Part shown: positions 8,478 to 20,591 of the stretch, in pieces
Layout: each line of letters begins with the position of its first letter
How positions within the stretch are numbered: the first letter of the stretch is position 1
Assembly: GCA_016184115.1 (NCBI GenBank)
Contig: JACPDH010000068.1
Coordinates: 1-43,406, forward strand
DNA from: Acidobacteriota bacterium
GTDB lineage: Bacteria; Acidobacteriota; Thermoanaerobaculia; Gp7-AA8
Direction: 5' to 3'
DNA length: 43,406 nt
Notes under the pieces: generated by a model
Told to the model about the DNA's origin: nothing
The model's database searches: none
The model's input: only the letters and a program-made list of their open reading frames with translations
Translations under genes and position numbers: made by a program

Positions 8478-9815
8478 GTGACACTCTTCGATGACTGGCC
8501 TCCGCGCCAGACCGGCACCACGAGTGCGCAATCGCCACTGCCGGAACGGATGCGTCCGCGCTCGCTCGACGATCTCGTCGGACTGTCAGAGCTGCTCGCT
8601 CCGGGGAAATTTCTGCGCACGGCAATCGAGCGTGACCGCGTGCCATCCCTCATCTTCTGGGGTCCTCCAGGCTCGGGGAAGACGACGCTTGCGAGGATCA
8701 TCGCCTCGACGACTCGATCGACGTTCGTCACCTTCTCGGCGACGAGCTCGGGCATCAAGGAAGTCAAGGCGATCATGGAGGAGTCGCGCCGCGCCCGCGA
8801 AGCGCGCGGTATCCGGACGATCGTCTTCATCGACGAGATCCATCGATTCAACAAGGCGCAGCAGGACGCGTTCCTCCCCTATGTCGAGCACGGCGACATC
8901 GTGCTGATCGGTGCGACGACGGAGAATCCGTCGTTCGAGGTGAATTCCGCGTTGCTTTCGCGATGCAAGGTGATCGTGATCCCTCAGCTCGCGCACGAAG
9001 ACATCCGCGCGATCCTCCAGCGCGCGCTCGATGACGAGATCGTGAAGTCGCGCCGCGTCGGCCTGTCCGACGATGCGCTCGATTTCATCGCATCGATCTC
9101 CGGCGGCGACGGGCGGCAGGCGCTCAACAGCCTGCAACTCGTCGTCGAGACGGCCGATCCCAACGGAGCGCCGCTCGCGCGCGCCGACGTCCGCACGATC
9201 CTTCATCGCAGATCGCTCTCTCATGACAAGTCGGGTGAATCGCACTACAACCTCATCTCCGCGCTCCACAAATCGATGCGCAACGGCGACGCCGACGCGT
9301 CGATCTACTGGCTCGTGCGGATGCTCGAAGGAGGAGAGGATCCTCTCTTCGTGGCACGTCGAATCGTCCGCGCAGCGGTCGAAGACGTCGGACTCGCCGA
9401 TCCGGGCGCGCTCCGCCTCGCGCTCGGCGCGAAAGAGGCTGTCGAGTTTCTCGGCATGCCCGAGGCGGGCATCGCACTCGCCGAAGCCGCGGTCTATATC
9501 GCGCAGGCGCCGAAGTCGAACGCGATCTATCTCGCGTACGGCGATGCGATGCGCGACGTGCGTGAGGGAGATGACCCTGGAGTGCCACTCCATCTCCGCA
9601 ACGCGCCGACGTCTCTCATGAAGGAGCTCGGTTACGGCGGCGGCTACAGCTACGCTCACGACTTCGCGGAACAGACTGCGCCGATCGACTGCCTCCCCGA
9701 CGCCCTCGAGGGTCGGCGCTACTATCAGCCGAAGGACGCGGGTCTCGAGCGGCAGATCCGCGAGCGTCTCGAGGCGCTACGCCAGGCGCGCGAGGAGATG
9801 CGAAAGAAGCGTTAA
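8478..9815 (+). CDS. rarA: Replication-associated recombination protein A (RarA/MgsA)
   Basis: This 445-residue AAA+ ATPase of the RarA/WRNIP1 family acts at stalled replication forks. Walker A GPPGSGKTT is near residue 58, Walker B FIDEIHRFNKAQQD near 113, and sensor 1 GATTENPSFEVNSALLSRC near 140. The C-terminal tetramerisation region contains the family-typical His-Tyr-Asn-Leu-Ile-Ser-Ala-Leu-His-Lys-Ser stretch and a late Tyr-x-x-Pro motif near residue 415. Length matches the family. It starts with GTG three bases after the threonine dehydratase stop. It is followed by a purine-rich 7-nt-period element and the convergent thioesterase gene. Confidence 0.95.
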   Translation: MTLFDDWPPRQTGTTSAQSPLPERMRPRSLDDLVGLSELLAPGKFLRTAIERDRVPSLIFWGPPGSGKTTLARIIASTTRSTFVTFSATSSGIKEVKAIMEESRRAREARGIRTIVFIDEIHRFNKAQQDAFLPYVEHGDIVLIGATTENPSFEVNSALLSRCKVIVIPQLAHEDIRAILQRALDDEIVKSRRVGLSDDALDFIASISGGDGRQALNSLQLVVETADPNGAPLARADVRTILHRRSLSHDKSGESHYNLISALHKSMRNGDADASIYWLVRMLEGGEDPLFVARRIVRAAVEDVGLADPGALRLALGAKEAVEFLGMPEAGIALAEAAVYIAQAPKSNAIYLAYGDAMRDVREGDDPGVPLHLRNAPTSLMKELGYGGGYSYAHDFAEQTAPIDCLPDALEGRRYYQPKDAGLERQIRERLEALRQAREEMRKKR

Positions 9816-9817
9816 GA

Positions 9818-9945
9818 CAGAGAGAGGGAGCAAAGAGAAGAAGGCGAAAGGAGCAAGGAACAAGCCGAAAGAAGAAACGAGGAAGAGGGAAGTAGCTCGA
9901 TTGCCGATCGATTTCCTTTCTCTTTGCTCCTCGCTCCTTGCTCCC
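9818..9945. repeat. Heptad-period inverted repeat element A
   Basis: This fills most of the 140-bp spacer between rarA and the thioesterase gene. From 9846 seven consecutive 7-nt units follow the degenerate pattern [G/A][A/C/G]ANNNN, for example GAAAGGA, GCAAGGA, GAAAGAA and GAAACGA. A pyrimidine-rich arm at 9911-9945 carries the complementary pattern and shares a 13-base complement (GGAGCAAAGAGAA) with the first arm. No reading frame on either strand looks coding. It belongs with elements B to E below. Confidence 0.65.
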
Positions 9946-9955
9946 ATCGCTTGCC

Positions 9956-10345
9956 CTAACGGCGCGGAATCGGGATTGGCCTCCGGTCGGTACCGACGTT
10001 GACGTAGACGACCTGCGCTTCGGTCACGGTGATTTCCTGCCCGGCCATGTCGGGACGGGGGGCTTTGACGACGACCTTCACGGTGATCGACGTTCTCCCG
10101 ATGCGAATCGTTTCCGCCCAGAAACTGACGAGGTCACCGACCTGGACAGGCTCGTGAAACACGACCTTGTCCATCGTGACGGTGACCATGAGTGCGCAGC
10201 CCTGACGCCTCGCCTCGATCGCTCCCGCCTGGTCGATGTACGAGAGAATGACGCCCCCGAAAATCGTGCCGTGAGCGTTCGTGTCGCGCGGCATCATCAG
10301 CACGCGAATCGCCGGCTCGTTCCACGGCGGAAGGCTCTGACTCAT
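9956..10345 (-). CDS. Hotdog-fold acyl-CoA thioesterase (YciA-like)
   Basis: This 129-residue single-hotdog protein should hydrolyse acyl-CoA thioesters in the cytoplasm. The family signature near residues 20-45 is clear: Met-Pro-Arg-Asp-Thr-Asn, then HGTIFGG with the catalytic-loop residues, then a long helix with Asp-Gln-Ala-Gly-Ala-Ile. The second half has the Val-Gly-Asp-Leu-Val-Ser-Phe-Trp-Ala strand. ATG 10345 has AGGAG five nt upstream. It lies 76 bp downstream of ppiD on the same strand and might be co-transcribed with it. Substrate chain length is not predictable. Confidence 0.88.
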   Translation of the reverse strand: MSQSLPPWNEPAIRVLMMPRDTNAHGTIFGGVILSYIDQAGAIEARRQGCALMVTVTMDKVVFHEPVQVGDLVSFWAETIRIGRTSITVKVVVKAPRPDMAGQEITVTEAQVVYVNVGTDRRPIPIPRR

Positions 10346-10421
10346 CGGCTCTCCTTCGGAAAACGCGCGAGGCGCGCGTCGCCGCGCGCCCCGCGATGGT
10401 TGCCGTTACTTCGTGTTTCGC

Positions 10422-12368
10422 TCAGACGCCCTGGCGCGTCGTGCCGAGGAGCTGTTCGTTCGTCACGATCTTGGCCGACTTGCGAAGCTTCTCGAGGAGG
10501 GCGGCCTGCATTCGACGCGCTTCCGTCGATCGCATGTTCTCCGTGAACCGCTCCTTCTCCGTGGCCCAGACAGCAGGATCGAATTGCTTCTTCTCGACAA
10601 TGCGCGCCATTACCGCGCCCTGCTCGACGGCGACGGGGCCGACCGTCTCTCCCGCCGTGCCGCTGAACACGGCGTCGACGAGCGCGGAGACGTCGCCGGA
10701 GAGCTTCTGCACGTTGCCACCGCGGGTCACGTTCGATTCTTCGACAGTCAGACCGAGCTTCTTCGCAACGGCCTCGATCGAATCGCTACCGGCGGCTGCC
10801 TTCAGCTCGGCCGCCGCGCTCGCGGCCGCCTTCGTGCGCCTCGCCTCGGCTTCGACGCGCTCCTTCACGTCGGCAAGCTCGGAGATCCCAGCCGAGCGGG
10901 TCGCCTCGAGCCACGCGACGATCGGGCCGCGATCGGTGTCGATGATCTCGCTGATGTCGCCCGCCTTCGCGCCAAACGCCCAGTCGGAGACTGCGGCCAC
11001 ACGGCCAAGTCCGAAGATCGAGCCGCTCTTCTCGAACCACTTCGTGTCGTTGATCGCGACGTTCGGGCTCGCCTCCGCGATCGCGCGGAGAGCGGCCTCG
11101 TCCTTCGGTTTGTCCTTCTCCATTTTCGTTCGTGCGATCGCGACGGCGTCGCGCGCCATCGTGCGGGAGCGCTCGTCGGTGTAGCGAGCAGAGAGCTCGG
11201 CGCGAGCCTCTTCGAATGGGCGATACCCTTCAGGACGCTTCTCGCTGACGCGGAGGATGTGGAACCCGAACTGAGTCTTCACCGGTTCGCTGATCTCGCC
11301 GATCTGCAGTGAGAAGGCCGCGTTCTCGAACTCGGGAACCATGCGTCCGCGCTCGAAGAAGCCGACGTCACCGCCGCGCGTCTTCGAGCCGGGATCCTCA
11401 GAGTTCTCCGCAGCAAGCTTCGCGAAGTCGGCGCCGGCGCGGAGTTGCTTGACGAGCGCATCTGCCTTCGCCTTCGCGGCAGCGGTCGCCTCCGCGCTCG
11501 CGTCTGGCGCGACGGGAATCAGGATGTGCGCCGCACGCACCGCGTCGCGGCTCTTGAAGCTCTCTTTGTTCTGCTCGTAGTACGCCTTGAGCTCGGCGTC
11601 TCCGGGCGTGAGCTTCGCGCGAAGCTGCGCAAGATCGGCGATCAGGTAGCGGACGCGGCGCTGTTCGCCGTGGGCGTACTTGTTCGAGTTGGCCTTGTAA
11701 TGCGCTTCAACCTCGGCGGGCGTGACTTGCGTCGTCGCGGCGATGCGATCGCTCGGGAAGAGCAGGTACTGCACCTTCGCGGTCTCGCTGCGAACGCGGA
11801 ACGCCGCCTCCGCCGCGGCAGGAGAGATGGCCACAGAGCTCATCAACGCGCTCTGCATCTTGCGCAGGGTTAGGTCGGCCTTGAGCTCGCGCTCGAAGTC
11901 GTTCACCGACGGATAGCCCTGACCAAGGATGTACGTCTTGTAAAGCTCGGCACCGACGAACTTGCCGTCGGGGTTGAGTACGGGGATCTCGAGGATCGTC
12001 TTACGCACTTCCTCGTCGGTCGCCTCGAGATTCATGCGCCGCGCCTCCGACCGGAGAAGCGCTTCATCGACGAGCTGCGCGATGACCTGCTTCTCGAGCC
12101 CGAGCGACTCACGCATCTGAGGCGTGAGCTTCTGTCCGTACATCTGCTCGAGGCGCTGCTCGGCGTAGAAAAGCGCGCGACGATATTCGTCGAAGGAGAT
12201 CGTGTCGCCATCGACACGCGCGGCCGCCGAGCCGAGGTCATTCCCTCCCGACCCGCCGGTACGTCCGGCGCCGCCCCAGTCGACGAAGATCAGGAGAACG
12301 AAAAGGGCGACGATAAAGACGAGAATCCACTTCAGCTGCTGGAAGCTGTCGCGCATCACCTTGAGCAT
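10422..12368 (-). CDS. ppiD: PpiD-like periplasmic peptidyl-prolyl isomerase/chaperone
   Basis: The 648-residue protein has a single N-terminal transmembrane helix (about residues 14-33) and a large periplasmic part. A SurA_N-type chaperone region (about 50-210) precedes a PpiC parvulin domain (about 270-385) with His-Ile-Leu-Ile, GGDVGFF and a late FGFHIL strand. A second, degenerate parvulin-like or helical chaperone region follows. This order matches PpiD/SurA-type folding helpers that assist proteins leaving the Sec translocon. ATG 12368 has GAGGTG about 8 nt upstream; an in-frame TTG two codons earlier is less likely. It is divergent from the FecR-domain gene across a 256-bp spacer. Confidence 0.9.
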   Translation of the reverse strand: MLKVMRDSFQQLKWILVFIVALFVLLIFVDWGGAGRTGGSGGNDLGSAAARVDGDTISFDEYRRALFYAEQRLEQMYGQKLTPQMRESLGLEKQVIAQLVDEALLRSEARRMNLEATDEEVRKTILEIPVLNPDGKFVGAELYKTYILGQGYPSVNDFERELKADLTLRKMQSALMSSVAISPAAAEAAFRVRSETAKVQYLLFPSDRIAATTQVTPAEVEAHYKANSNKYAHGEQRRVRYLIADLAQLRAKLTPGDAELKAYYEQNKESFKSRDAVRAAHILIPVAPDASAEATAAAKAKADALVKQLRAGADFAKLAAENSEDPGSKTRGGDVGFFERGRMVPEFENAAFSLQIGEISEPVKTQFGFHILRVSEKRPEGYRPFEEARAELSARYTDERSRTMARDAVAIARTKMEKDKPKDEAALRAIAEASPNVAINDTKWFEKSGSIFGLGRVAAVSDWAFGAKAGDISEIIDTDRGPIVAWLEATRSAGISELADVKERVEAEARRTKAAASAAAELKAAAGSDSIEAVAKKLGLTVEESNVTRGGNVQKLSGDVSALVDAVFSGTAGETVGPVAVEQGAVMARIVEKKQFDPAVWATEKERFTENMRSTEARRMQAALLEKLRKSAKIVTNEQLLGTTRQGV

Positions 12369-12561
12369 GGGCAAAACACCTCGTTGATTCCGGAGTTGTG
12401 GAACGTGACGGTACGGCAGCTAGGGCGCCGCCTCGGCGCAAGCCGATCCGGCGCGGCCCGAAACACGCTGGCCGCACCCTCCCGCGAAAAGCGCTGAAGT
12501 GTAACCATTTCCCCGATGGGCTGCAATCCTGCCGCGACGATTCCTGCTCGGAGCCCCCATA

Positions 12562-12570
12562 TGCTATAAG
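12562..12570 (+). promoter_or_regulatory. Possible extended -10 promoter of the FecR-domain gene
   Basis: TGCTATAAG has the TG-N-TATAAG form of an extended -10 and lies 55 bp before the ATG at 12625. It is in the 256-bp spacer between divergent genes. No strong -35 is seen, and the rest of the spacer holds nothing else I recognise. Confidence 0.4.
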
Positions 12571-12624
12571 AACGGATCGGCCGGGGGACTCGACTTCGGG
12601 TAAGATTCGGCTCGTCAACGGATT

Positions 12625-15290
<2,666 letters not shown>

Positions 15291-15309
15291 CCCACGCCGC
15301 GAACGATCA

Positions 15310-16161
15310 ATGCAAACAGCCGCCGAACGCCGGCCCACACTCTTCCTGATCGTGGTTCTGGCCTCACTCTTCTTGTTGATGGCCACGAATTCCAGGACGA
15401 GAAGGGTCGAAGACCAGCGCACGTTTCTCGTACGCGCCGTGGTGCGAACGTTTGCACCGGTGCTCGAAGCAGTCGACCTCGGTTACGTCAACCTGCTCGA
15501 CGCCTGGCACGGCTACCTGGACATGCGCGCCGCGGTTCGCGAGAACGTGGCCCTGCAAAAGCGCCTCGCCGAGCTCACCGCGGAAAACGTAAGCCTGCGT
15601 GGCCGCAATACCGAGATCTCGAGGCTACGCGCGATCCTCGGCTACTCCGAACAGATCGATATTCCTGCGACGCTCGCACGCGTCGTCATGATCGACACCG
15701 GCAGCCGATTCAAGTCGCTCATCCTCGATCGCGGCTCGGATGAAGGGATCCGCGTGAATGACCCGGTACTCTCCTCGGAGGGGCTCGTCGGACGCGTCGT
15801 ACTGACGACGCCGAGCGTATCCAAGGTCCAGCTCATCATCGACGGCGACTCTTCGGTGGGTGTCCACTTCGAGCGGACACTCCGGCAGGGCGTCGTGCGC
15901 GGCACCGGCGGCGACGATCTCGCGATGGCATTCGTTCCGTTCACCGCAGACGTCGTGCCCGGCGATCGAGTCTACACGGCAGGCATCGACGGGACCTATC
16001 CGCGAGGGATTCTCGTAGGGCGGGTCACATCGGTCGAGAAGGGCAAGGATCTCTTCAAGACCGTTCGCTGCGTGCCCGCAACCGACTTTTCGCGTCTCGA
16101 AGATCTGATCGTCCTCAGCCCGAAACGTCTCGACCCCGCGGCGACGGAGTTCACGCCGTGA
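15310..16161 (+). CDS. mreC: Rod-shape-determining protein MreC
   Basis: The 283-residue bitopic membrane protein has an N-terminal transmembrane helix (about residues 12-28), a periplasmic coiled coil (about 75-105) and the MreC beta domain (about 120-270). Family landmarks are present: Asp-Arg-Gly-Ser-Asp-Glu-Gly-Ile, GLVGRV, and a terminal Tyr-Pro-Arg-Gly-Ile-Leu-Val-Gly-Arg-Val stretch. MreC links MreB filaments with MreD, PBP2 and RodA in the elongasome. It starts 19 bp after mreB and overlaps mreD by 4 bp. Confidence 0.95.
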   Translation: MQTAAERRPTLFLIVVLASLFLLMATNSRTRRVEDQRTFLVRAVVRTFAPVLEAVDLGYVNLLDAWHGYLDMRAAVRENVALQKRLAELTAENVSLRGRNTEISRLRAILGYSEQIDIPATLARVVMIDTGSRFKSLILDRGSDEGIRVNDPVLSSEGLVGRVVLTTPSVSKVQLIIDGDSSVGVHFERTLRQGVVRGTGGDDLAMAFVPFTADVVPGDRVYTAGIDGTYPRGILVGRVTSVEKGKDLFKTVRCVPATDFSRLEDLIVLSPKRLDPAATEFTP

Positions 16162-16670
16162 CGATTCTGCGCTTCGCTGGTGGACTCGTAATCGCCGTCG
16201 CGATTCACGCGACGCTCAACAAGGTGGCACCCGGTTCGCTCGTCTACTTCAACCCGTACGTCATCCTCGTGACGTATCAGGCGATGCGGAGCGGCAGCCT
16301 CGCCCAGGTCATTGCACTCGGCGCGCTCGCCGGCCTCGTGCAGGACGCATTCTCGATCTCGCTTGCGGGGGCAAACGCGTTCGCGCTCACGCTCTGCGGC
16401 TACGCGGTTGCGTTCATCAACGCGAAGCTCGTCCTGCGCGGGAATGCTTCGTTCGGCGCGTGCCTCGCGGGCTCGACGTTCGGCGCCGAGCTCATCGTCT
16501 GGACGCTCACGAGCATCCTCGTCGAGACGCCGATACCGTTCGCGATCGACATATGGCTCGCGCGAACGCTCGTGACCGCACTCTTCGGCTTGCTGTTACT
16601 GCAGTCGCTGCGGCTCGTCCTCGGCGCGGACGTTGTCGCACCCGGCCAGCAGCGCCGGCGAGACTGGTAG
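16158..16670 (+). CDS. mreD: Rod-shape-determining protein MreD
   Basis: This small (170-residue) polytopic inner-membrane protein has about five hydrophobic helices and the length and position expected of MreD. The sequence is weakly conserved as usual; the Leu-Val-Gln-Asp-Ala-Phe motif in the second helix (about residue 60) supports the family. It starts at GTG overlapping the mreC stop (GTGA), so translational coupling is likely. It works with MreC in the elongasome. A short spacer leads to mrdA. Confidence 0.88.
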   Translation: MTILRFAGGLVIAVAIHATLNKVAPGSLVYFNPYVILVTYQAMRSGSLAQVIALGALAGLVQDAFSISLAGANAFALTLCGYAVAFINAKLVLRGNASFGACLAGSTFGAELIVWTLTSILVETPIPFAIDIWLARTLVTALFGLLLLQSLRLVLGADVVAPGQQRRRDW

Positions 16671-16718
16671 GAACGGAGCCGTGCGTCTCGACGTTGAAGA
16701 GTACGACCCGCTCGACCG

Positions 16719-18647
16719 ATGAAGGTATACCGCGAAGATCAGAAGACACTGCAAGGGCGCATCGACGTGCTCTTCTGGGCTGTCGTCTCCGGATTCATCG
16801 TTCTCGCGTCGTCGTTCTGGTACGTCCAGGTGCTCCAGGCCGAAAAGTACCGCGACCTTTCCGACGCCAACGCGCTACGCGACGTGACCGTGCGCGCACA
16901 GCGCGGCCTGATTCTCGATCGCAAAGGGCGCGTCCTGGCGGAGAACCAGCCATCACACACGCTCGTACTGATGCGGAACGAGCTATCGCAGGCAACGCGG
17001 CGCGATCCCTCCCATCTCCCCCGCCTCGTTCGCTTCGTCTCGACGGTGCTCGGCGTTGGGGAAGCGGAAGTGAAACGCCGAATTGAGAAAGGGCGCTCGA
17101 CCCCGGTCAACCGGCCCTTGACCATCGCCGAGGATCTGTCGATTCCACAGGTCGCGACGATCGAGGCAGGTAAGCTGACGTTCCCGGCGCTCTCGGTCGA
17201 GAGCACGGCGAGCCGCAACTATCCGAACGGGACGATCGCTGCGCACGTTCTCGGCTACATGGGTGAGGCGACGGCCGAGGAGCTCAAGAGAAGGCCCGAG
17301 TTGCGGATGGGTGACCTCGTCGGCCGCCGCGGCGTCGAGCTCGTCTACGACGCAGAGCTGCGCGGCAAGGATGGCGCGAAGTTCATCGTCGTCGACAGCC
17401 ATGGCCGCGTGAAGGAAGAGTACGACAAGCTGAGCCGCGAGCCGCAGCGCGGGCAGAACATCTATCTCACAATCGACCTCGACCTTCAGCGCAAGGCGGA
17501 GCAGTACTTCATGGAGAACGAGATGGTCGGCTCCTGCGTCGTGCTCGATCCGCGCAACGGCGAGGTCCTCGCGCTCGTCTCGAGTCCTGCCTACGACCCA
17601 AACGTCTATTCCAAGCGCTTCACCAGCGCCGTATGGAAGATCATCCTGTCGAACCCGTTCCGCATCGAGGTCAACCGCGCGATTCAGGGACTCTACTCTC
17701 CCGGTTCCGTCTTCAAGATCGTCATGGGCATGGCGGGGCTCGAGCTTGGCGTGATCGACGAATCGACGAAGTTCCATTGCTCGGGGAGCGAAGCGTTTTA
17801 CGGACGCAGATTCCGCTGCTGGAACCGGAACGGACATGGCGCGGTGAACCTCGAGGAAGCGATCAAGGTCTCGTGCGACGTCTTCTTCTACAATCTCGGG
17901 GCGAAGTTAGGCGTGAACCGCATCGCTGATTACTCGCACCTGCTCACGTATGGCGAGCAGACGACGATCGATCTCGAAGGTGAAAAACCGGGGCTCGTGC
18001 CGTCCGAGACGTGGGCGCGTGAGAAACAGAAGCGAAAGTGGTACCCGAGCGAGACGATCTCCGTGGCGATCGGTCAGGGGCCGCTGCTGGTTACACCTCT
18101 TCAGGTCGCGAACATGATGGCCGCCATTGCCAATGGAGGCTCCGTTTACCAGCCTCACGTGCTGAGACAGAGGCAGGTCACCGATGCGGCGGGCGAACCG
18201 CAGACACTTCCCGTCGCGGCGCGCCTTCTCCACCAGATTCACCTCGATCCCAAGGCACTCGCTCCGGTGCGCAACGGCCTCTGGCGAGTCGTCAACGAGG
18301 CGGGAGGCACAGGCTCGAAGGCGCGCGTCGACGGAATCGACGTCGCCGGAAAGACTGGAACGGTTCAGGTCGTGGCGCAGGAAGGCTGGGTCCGAGCGGA
18401 GGATCTCCCGTTCAAGTTCCGCGACCACGCCTGGTTCGCGGCGTATGCGCCCAAAGACAACGCGGAGCTCGTCGTCGTTATCTTCATCGAGCACGGCGGA
18501 CACGGAGGGTCGGACGCCGCTCCGCTGGCAAGGACGCTCTTCGAGACTGTCTTTGCCGACCGTCTGCAGGGAGGCGGCGCGCGCGTCTCGACGAATCAGC
18601 CCCGCCTCACCGTGACGAAGCCGGCGGTGCAGGGAGCGACACGATGA
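16719..18647 (+). CDS. mrdA: Penicillin-binding protein 2 (elongation transpeptidase)
   Basis: This 642-residue class B PBP has one transmembrane helix (about residues 20-42). A PBP dimerisation domain follows, with the Arg-Gly-Leu-Ile-Leu-Asp-Arg-Lys-Gly motif near residue 62. The transpeptidase domain holds the active-site SxxK (Ser-Val-Phe-Lys, in SPGSVFK near residue 335), the SxN-equivalent Ser-Cys-Asp in VSCDVFFYN near 387, and KTGT near 545. PBP2 crosslinks peptidoglycan during elongation, in complex with RodA. It overlaps rodA by 4 bp, matching the usual coupled pair. The C-terminus extends somewhat beyond the catalytic domain. Confidence 0.96.
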   Translation: MKVYREDQKTLQGRIDVLFWAVVSGFIVLASSFWYVQVLQAEKYRDLSDANALRDVTVRAQRGLILDRKGRVLAENQPSHTLVLMRNELSQATRRDPSHLPRLVRFVSTVLGVGEAEVKRRIEKGRSTPVNRPLTIAEDLSIPQVATIEAGKLTFPALSVESTASRNYPNGTIAAHVLGYMGEATAEELKRRPELRMGDLVGRRGVELVYDAELRGKDGAKFIVVDSHGRVKEEYDKLSREPQRGQNIYLTIDLDLQRKAEQYFMENEMVGSCVVLDPRNGEVLALVSSPAYDPNVYSKRFTSAVWKIILSNPFRIEVNRAIQGLYSPGSVFKIVMGMAGLELGVIDESTKFHCSGSEAFYGRRFRCWNRNGHGAVNLEEAIKVSCDVFFYNLGAKLGVNRIADYSHLLTYGEQTTIDLEGEKPGLVPSETWAREKQKRKWYPSETISVAIGQGPLLVTPLQVANMMAAIANGGSVYQPHVLRQRQVTDAAGEPQTLPVAARLLHQIHLDPKALAPVRNGLWRVVNEAGGTGSKARVDGIDVAGKTGTVQVVAQEGWVRAEDLPFKFRDHAWFAAYAPKDNAELVVVIFIEHGGHGGSDAAPLARTLFETVFADRLQGGGARVSTNQPRLTVTKPAVQGATR

Positions 18648-19786
18648 TCGATTACCGTGAAGCGTCATCCACGGGACCGATCTCTCGGCTCGTCAGCTCG
18701 CGCACGCTCTCGCGTCTCGATCTCAACCTTCTCGGCACGGCGCTCGTGATCGCGGCGATCGGCTGCGTTCTCGTCTATAGCGCGACCGCCGAGGGCCGCG
18801 ACGCACAGCTGTTCGGGCGACAACTCGTCTGGATGGCCGTCGGCATCGTCGCGATGCTCATCTTCACATTCATCGATTACCGCTTGCTGCTCGACATCGC
18901 GCTGCCGCTCTGGATCGTCGGCCTTCTTCTGCTTGGGTGGCTTCTGGTCTGGGGTCAGGAGACTGCAAAGGTCAAGTCGTGGATCCACGTCGGCGGCTTC
19001 CAGTTCCAACCGTCTGAGTTCGTGAAGATCTTCACGGTTCTCCTCGTCGCCAAGCATTTCGAGAACAACAAGGAGCCGTACCTCACGTTGCGCTCCCTCC
19101 TGATGCTCTCCGGAATCGTCGGGTTCCCTGTGGCGATGATCGTCGTCCAGCCCGATTTCGGTACGGCCGCGACGTTCGTACCGGTCGCGTTCGCAGCGGT
19201 CTTTCTCGGCGGCATCAGGCCGCGCTTCTGGATCATCGCCATCATCATCGCCCTTCTCGCGGCGCCCGTCATCTGGTTCGGATTCCTCCAGCCCTATCAG
19301 AAGGAACGGGTGATGAACTTCGTTGACCCCGAGCGCGACCCGCTCGACTCGGGATACCAGGTCAGGCAGTCGAAGATCGCCATCGGCTCGGGAGGGATCA
19401 CAGGGAAGGGTTTCCGCGAAGGGACGCAGGCAAAGCTCGAGTACCTCCCCGCGCGCCACACCGACTTCATCTTCGCGGTGTTAGGCGAGGAGTGGGGCTT
19501 CGTCGGCGTCCTCGTCATGCTCACGCTCTACCTCTTCTTCATCACGAGCGCGCTGCGCATCGCCAAGGCGGCGCGCGACCGTGCGGGAACGTTCCTCGCC
19601 GCCTGCCTCACGTCATTCTTCATCTTTCACATCCTGATCAACGTCGGGATGCAGGTGGGCCTGCTGCCGACGACCGGCATCCCGCTTCCCCTCGTCTCCT
19701 ACGGCGGGTCGTCGATGCTGATGTTCTTCATCGCGACGGGGCTCATCCTGAACGTCGACTATCGAAAGTTCGTCAACGTCGACTGA
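18644..19786 (+). CDS. rodA: Rod-shape SEDS peptidoglycan glycosyltransferase RodA
   Basis: This 380-residue SEDS-family inner-membrane protein has about ten transmembrane helices. It polymerises lipid II into glycan strands together with PBP2. Conserved SEDS features are visible: Trp-Ile-x-x-Gly-Gly-Phe-Gln-x-Gln-Pro-Ser-Glu in the first half, an ARHTDFIFAVLGEE loop containing the catalytic-site Asp, and the late PLPLVSYGGSS motif. The ATG at 18644 overlaps the mrdA stop (ATGA). An upstream extension would read entirely through the mrdA gene and is rejected. The gene ends just before a strong terminator. Confidence 0.96.
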   Translation: MIDYREASSTGPISRLVSSRTLSRLDLNLLGTALVIAAIGCVLVYSATAEGRDAQLFGRQLVWMAVGIVAMLIFTFIDYRLLLDIALPLWIVGLLLLGWLLVWGQETAKVKSWIHVGGFQFQPSEFVKIFTVLLVAKHFENNKEPYLTLRSLLMLSGIVGFPVAMIVVQPDFGTAATFVPVAFAAVFLGGIRPRFWIIAIIIALLAAPVIWFGFLQPYQKERVMNFVDPERDPLDSGYQVRQSKIAIGSGGITGKGFREGTQAKLEYLPARHTDFIFAVLGEEWGFVGVLVMLTLYLFFITSALRIAKAARDRAGTFLAACLTSFFIFHILINVGMQVGLLPTTGIPLPLVSYGGSSMLMFFIATGLILNVDYRKFVNVD

Positions 19787-19804
19787 GTTGGATCAAGACG
19801 CGAG

Positions 19805-19828
19805 CGGGCGCGCCGAGGCGCGCCCGTT
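19805..19828 (+). terminator. Terminator hairpin at the end of the mre/rodA cluster
   Basis: CGGGCGCGCC pairs perfectly with GGCGCGCCCG (19805-19814 and 19817-19826), followed only by TTGAG. It lies between rodA and the convergent HU/IHF gene. The weak T-tract lowers certainty that it works without Rho. Confidence 0.6.
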
Positions 19829-19854
19829 GAGCGGTTTCGATGTGGCCCGAACGG

Positions 19855-20133
19855 CTACTCGTCGAGAAGATTCCGAAGCTCTTTCCCCGGCTTGAAGCGG
19901 ATCGTGTTTCCCGGCGGAATGCGAACTTCGACTCCGGTCTTCGGGTTGCGACCAATCCCCTTCTTCCGCTGCTTGACCTGAAAGACGCCGAAGCCGCGCA
20001 GCTCGATCCTCTGTCCGCGTGCGAGCGCGTTACGCAGCCCGTCGATCACGGTATCGACCGCGTGTGCGGCCTTGAAACGCGAGACTTCGGGAAGCGTGTC
20101 GGCGACTCTGTTGACGATATCAGCCTTGATCAT
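19855..20133 (-). CDS. HU/IHF family DNA-binding protein
   Basis: This 92-residue histone-like protein has an N-terminal dimerisation helix pair and the beta-arm segment with Gly-Phe-Gly-x-Phe and a Gly-Arg-Asn-Pro-Lys-Thr-Gly tip, then a closing Phe-Lys-Pro-Gly-Lys. Such proteins bend and compact DNA as dimers. The arm has the Arg-Asn-Pro intercalating Pro shared by HU and IHF, so subfamily cannot be decided. ATG 20133 has GGAGG close upstream. A near-consensus promoter lies directly before it, fitting a highly expressed gene. Confidence 0.94.
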   Translation of the reverse strand: MIKADIVNRVADTLPEVSRFKAAHAVDTVIDGLRNALARGQRIELRGFGVFQVKQRKKGIGRNPKTGVEVRIPPGNTIRFKPGKELRNLLDE

Positions 20134-20153
20134 TCGACCTCCAGGGACGAGCG

Positions 20154-20183
20154 ATTATAGAATCGCGTCGCCGGATGCGTCAA
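20154..20183 (-). promoter_or_regulatory. Sigma-70-type promoter of the HU/IHF gene
   Basis: On the minus strand, TTGACG (20178-20183) and a perfect TATAAT (20154-20159) are separated by 18 bp. The predicted start is about 15 nt before the ATG, leaving room for the GGAGG site. Confidence 0.7.
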
Positions 20184-20221
20184 CGTTAACTAATTGATAA
20201 AATTGAGCTTGACCGACGACA

Positions 20222-20584
20222 ATGGAACAACCTCGCATCGACCTATGGCTCAAGCACGTCTGCCTCGTCAAACACAGGGCGGAAGCAACGGAGGCGTGCC
20301 GCGGCGGACTCGTCAAAGTCAACGGCCAGCGCGCCAAGCCAGCGTCGGTCGTCCGGCTCGACGATGTCGTCGAGCTGACCGAGCCGCGATACCGCAGAGT
20401 CGTCGTACTCGAGATTCCGTCAAAGCAGGCGTCGAAGGAAGGAGCACGCGCGATGTATCGCGACGAGACCCCTCCGCCCGATCCGGTCGTCACGCGCGGT
20501 CTGGGCGTCGAGCGCGACGACGGCTCGGGCCGTCCGACCAAGCGCGATCGTCGCGAGATCGAACGCTGGCGCGGCCGCGAGTGA
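20222..20584 (+). CDS. S4-domain RNA-binding protein (Hsp15/RqcP-like)
   Basis: The 120-residue protein has an S4 RNA-binding domain at residues about 5-70: Arg-Ile-Asp-x-Trp-Leu-Lys, then the Ala-x-Ala-Cys-Arg-Gly-Gly-x-Val-x-Val-Asn-Gly core. A charged C-terminal tail ending Arg-Arg-Glu-Ile-Glu-Arg-Trp-Arg follows. This matches the Hsp15 (HslR)/RqcP group, which binds stalled 50S subunits carrying peptidyl-tRNA. It is divergent from the HU/IHF gene and convergent with pheS, with a gap of only 7 bp. No clear Shine-Dalgarno is seen before ATG 20222. Confidence 0.85.
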   Translation: MEQPRIDLWLKHVCLVKHRAEATEACRGGLVKVNGQRAKPASVVRLDDVVELTEPRYRRVVVLEIPSKQASKEGARAMYRDETPPPDPVVTRGLGVERDDGSGRPTKRDRREIERWRGRE

Positions 20585-20591
20585 CGCAACG

